Shown: positions 11,734 through 12,866 of the stretch, piece after piece
How the letters are laid out: every line of letters begins with the position of its first letter
Position numbering within the stretch: the stretch's first letter is position 1
From: Flavobacteriales bacterium
GTDB lineage: Bacteria; Bacteroidota; Bacteroidia; Flavobacteriales_D; Sanyastnellaceae
Length of the DNA: 12,866 nt
Assembly (NCBI GenBank): GCA_028823435.1
Contig: JAPKBK010000022.1
Location: 1 to 12,866 of the forward strand
Direction of reading: 5' to 3'
The notes under the pieces: generated by a model
Databases searched by the model: none
Seen by the model: only the letters and a program-made list of their open reading frames with translations
What the model was told of the DNA's origin: nothing
Program-made: the position numbers and the translations under genes

Positions 11734-12866
11734 CTACTCTTCACCAGCAGGAGTGCTGTCTTCGTCTGGATCTGGCGTGTTATCTTGTTCTGGACTGTCT
11801 TCTCCTTTAGGCGTATCTAAGCCTTCTTCTCCTTCTTCGTCAGCTTCTTCATCAGCTTCTTCATCAGCTTTAGGAACTCTGCAAACAGATGCAATTTCAT
11901 CCTTACCTCTTAAGCTAATCAGACGTACTCCTTGAGTCGCTCTTCCCATGACACGTAAATCTTCAACAGACATACGTATTGTGATTCCCGACTTATTTAC
12001 AATCATTAAGTCGTGTTCGTTCGTGACGTTTAGAATTGAAATTAATTCTCCTGTCTTTTCTGTGATTTGAAGCGTTTTCACACCTTTACCTCCACGGTTC
12101 GTTATTCGGTAATCGTCTACAGCAGATCTTTTTCCATAACCATTCGCTGACACGACAAGGATCGAGCTTTCTGCGTCGTTGACGCATACCATACCTATTA
12201 CTTCATCGTCAGCGTTACCCAGTGTTATCCCTTTAACACCCATCGCTGTTCTACCTACAGCCCTTGTTTTAGACTCATTAAATCTAATGGCTTTACCAGA
12301 TTTCAAGCCTATAATCACCTCACTCTCACCGTTCGTTAATCTAGCTTGTAGCAGTTCATCCCCATCACGAATAGTAACAGCATTAATACCGTTGGTTCTT
12401 GGTCGACTGTAAGCCTCTAAGCTCGTTTTCTTGATGAGCCCTTTCTTTGTTGCAAGGATCACAAAATTGGCATTGGCATATTCAGGATCTTTGATGTCCT
12501 TTACTGGTATATACGCGAGAACTTTGTCGTCTAGACCTATATTAATCAGGTTTTGAATCGCACGTCCTTTAGATTGCTTTGAACCTTCAGGTACTTCAAA
12601 TATCCGCATCCAGAAGCATTTGCCTTGTTGCGTGAATATGAGCAGCCAATTGTGGTTTGTCGCTGTGAAAATATTTTCAAGGAAATCTTCTTGCCTGGTT
12701 GATGAGCCTCTCGCCCCTACTCCTCCTCTCGATTGGGATCTATATTCATTTAAGCGTGTACGCTTAATGTACCCTGCGTGGCTTATCGTTATGACGACTT
12801 GCTCATCAGGAATCATGTCCTCTATACTCACCTCTGCACTACTGAATTCAATCGTTGAACGACGCT
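11734..12866 (-). CDS. gyrA: DNA gyrase subunit A, C-terminal part (5' end outside window)
   Basis: The frame is open to the right edge, so the gene starts beyond it; 376 C-terminal residues are visible, beginning RRSTIEF. They form the six-bladed beta-pinwheel that wraps DNA: VVITISHAGYIKR (about 23-35), the GyrA box QSRGGVG (44-50), KGKCFW-like and PEGSKQSKGRAIQNL blocks, TKKGLIKKTSLEAYSRPR (139-156), SGKAIRFNE (189-197), a second box-like RGGKG (257-261) and GRATQGVRL (307-315). With the catalytic part encoded upstream, GyrA and GyrB introduce negative supercoils. The last 45 residues are an acidic, disordered tail rich in Glu, Asp and Pro with ADEE repeats. The apparent GTG start at 12831 is internal. 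ParC is the alternative, but the box and blade sequences, and the TPR gene downstream, favour GyrA. Confidence 0.93.
   Translation of the reverse strand, partial: RRSTIEFSSAEVSIEDMIPDEQVVITISHAGYIKRTRLNEYRSQSRGGVGARGSSTRQEDFLENIFTATNHNWLLIFTQQGKCFWMRIFEVPEGSKQSKGRAIQNLINIGLDDKVLAYIPVKDIKDPEYANANFVILATKKGLIKKTSLEAYSRPRTNGINAVTIRDGDELLQARLTNGESEVIIGLKSGKAIRFNESKTRAVGRTAMGVKGITLGNADDEVIGMVCVNDAESSILVVSANGYGKRSAVDDYRITNRGGKGVKTLQITEKTGELISILNVTNEHDLMIVNKSGITIRMSVEDLRVMGRATQGVRLISLRGKDEIASVCRVPKADEEADEEADEEGEEGLDTPKGEDSPEQDNTPDPDEDSTPAGEE
11841..11870. repeat. 12-bp tandem repeat encoding ADEE in the gyrA tail
   Basis: CAGCTTCTTCAT is present twice in perfect tandem (11841-11852, 11853-11864) and begins a third time (CAGCTT at 11865). 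On the coding strand it encodes repeated Ala-Asp-Glu-Glu. The in-frame 12-bp period makes copy-number change by slippage possible without a frameshift. Confidence 0.8.

Noticed and set aside
12829..12831. GTG as start of gyrA on the minus strand
   Set aside because: Conserved GyrA sequence (RRSTIEF...) is encoded upstream in the same frame up to the window edge.
1..12866. Mobile elements, CRISPR array or defence island
   Set aside because: No transposase, integrase, regularly spaced repeats, terminal inverted repeats or defence-type genes were found; tRNA-Ser has no attachment-site duplicate or integrase next to it.

Overview
The window looks like chromosomal DNA from a member of the Bacteroidota, probably a flavobacterium-like lineage of order Flavobacteriales. 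Four observations support this. There is a GWxTD-domain secreted protein. There is a SiaB/SiaC (DUF1987) pair of the Bacteroidota type. A gyrA gene is followed by a signal-peptide-bearing TPR gene, an arrangement familiar from flavobacteria. The DNA is AT-rich, start codons lack Shine-Dalgarno sequences, and several genes have a TAnnTTTG box just upstream, the Bacteroidota -7 promoter element. I see no phage, insertion sequence, CRISPR array or plasmid functions. This reads as a core chromosomal segment rather than an island.

Layout. Positions 1-2061 (+) hold the 3' part of an ABCG-type ABC transporter (nucleotide-binding domain then membrane domain). It overlaps tail to tail by 17 bp with a two-gene minus-strand unit, siaB-siaC (2972 down to 2045), encoding a switch kinase and its phosphorylatable partner. 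Divergent from siaB is a plus-strand pair (3014-4599): a class I SAM methyltransferase and, 5 bp later, a ZIP-family metal transporter. A 208-bp spacer with a strong hairpin (4648-4688) separates it from a convergent HMG-CoA lyase-like gene (4808-5683, -). A small conserved-type hypothetical gene (5780-6034, +) runs divergently from the lyase and overlaps comEC tail to tail by 9 bp.

The right half is all minus strand. Reading in the direction of transcription from the right edge: the C-terminal part of gyrA (cut by the window end), a TPR protein, tRNA-Ser(UGA) with its own promoter-like box and a clear terminator, then a GWxTD protein, a family 2 glycosyltransferase whose start codon overlaps the GWxTD stop (TAATG), and a short ComEC-like DNA-uptake channel. 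The last three probably form an envelope-related operon.

No gene-free stretch exceeds 300 bases. The larger gaps (4600-4807, 10038-10202, 10288-10465, 11615-11733) hold hairpins and promoter-like boxes and no convincing extra genes. The most interesting parts are the siaB-siaC switch with no visible phosphatase or cyclase partner, a ZIP transporter with an altered metal-site motif, a ComEC without its nuclease domain, a GWxTD protein that lacks the eponymous Trp, and a GyrA with an altered GyrA box and a repeat-built acidic tail.
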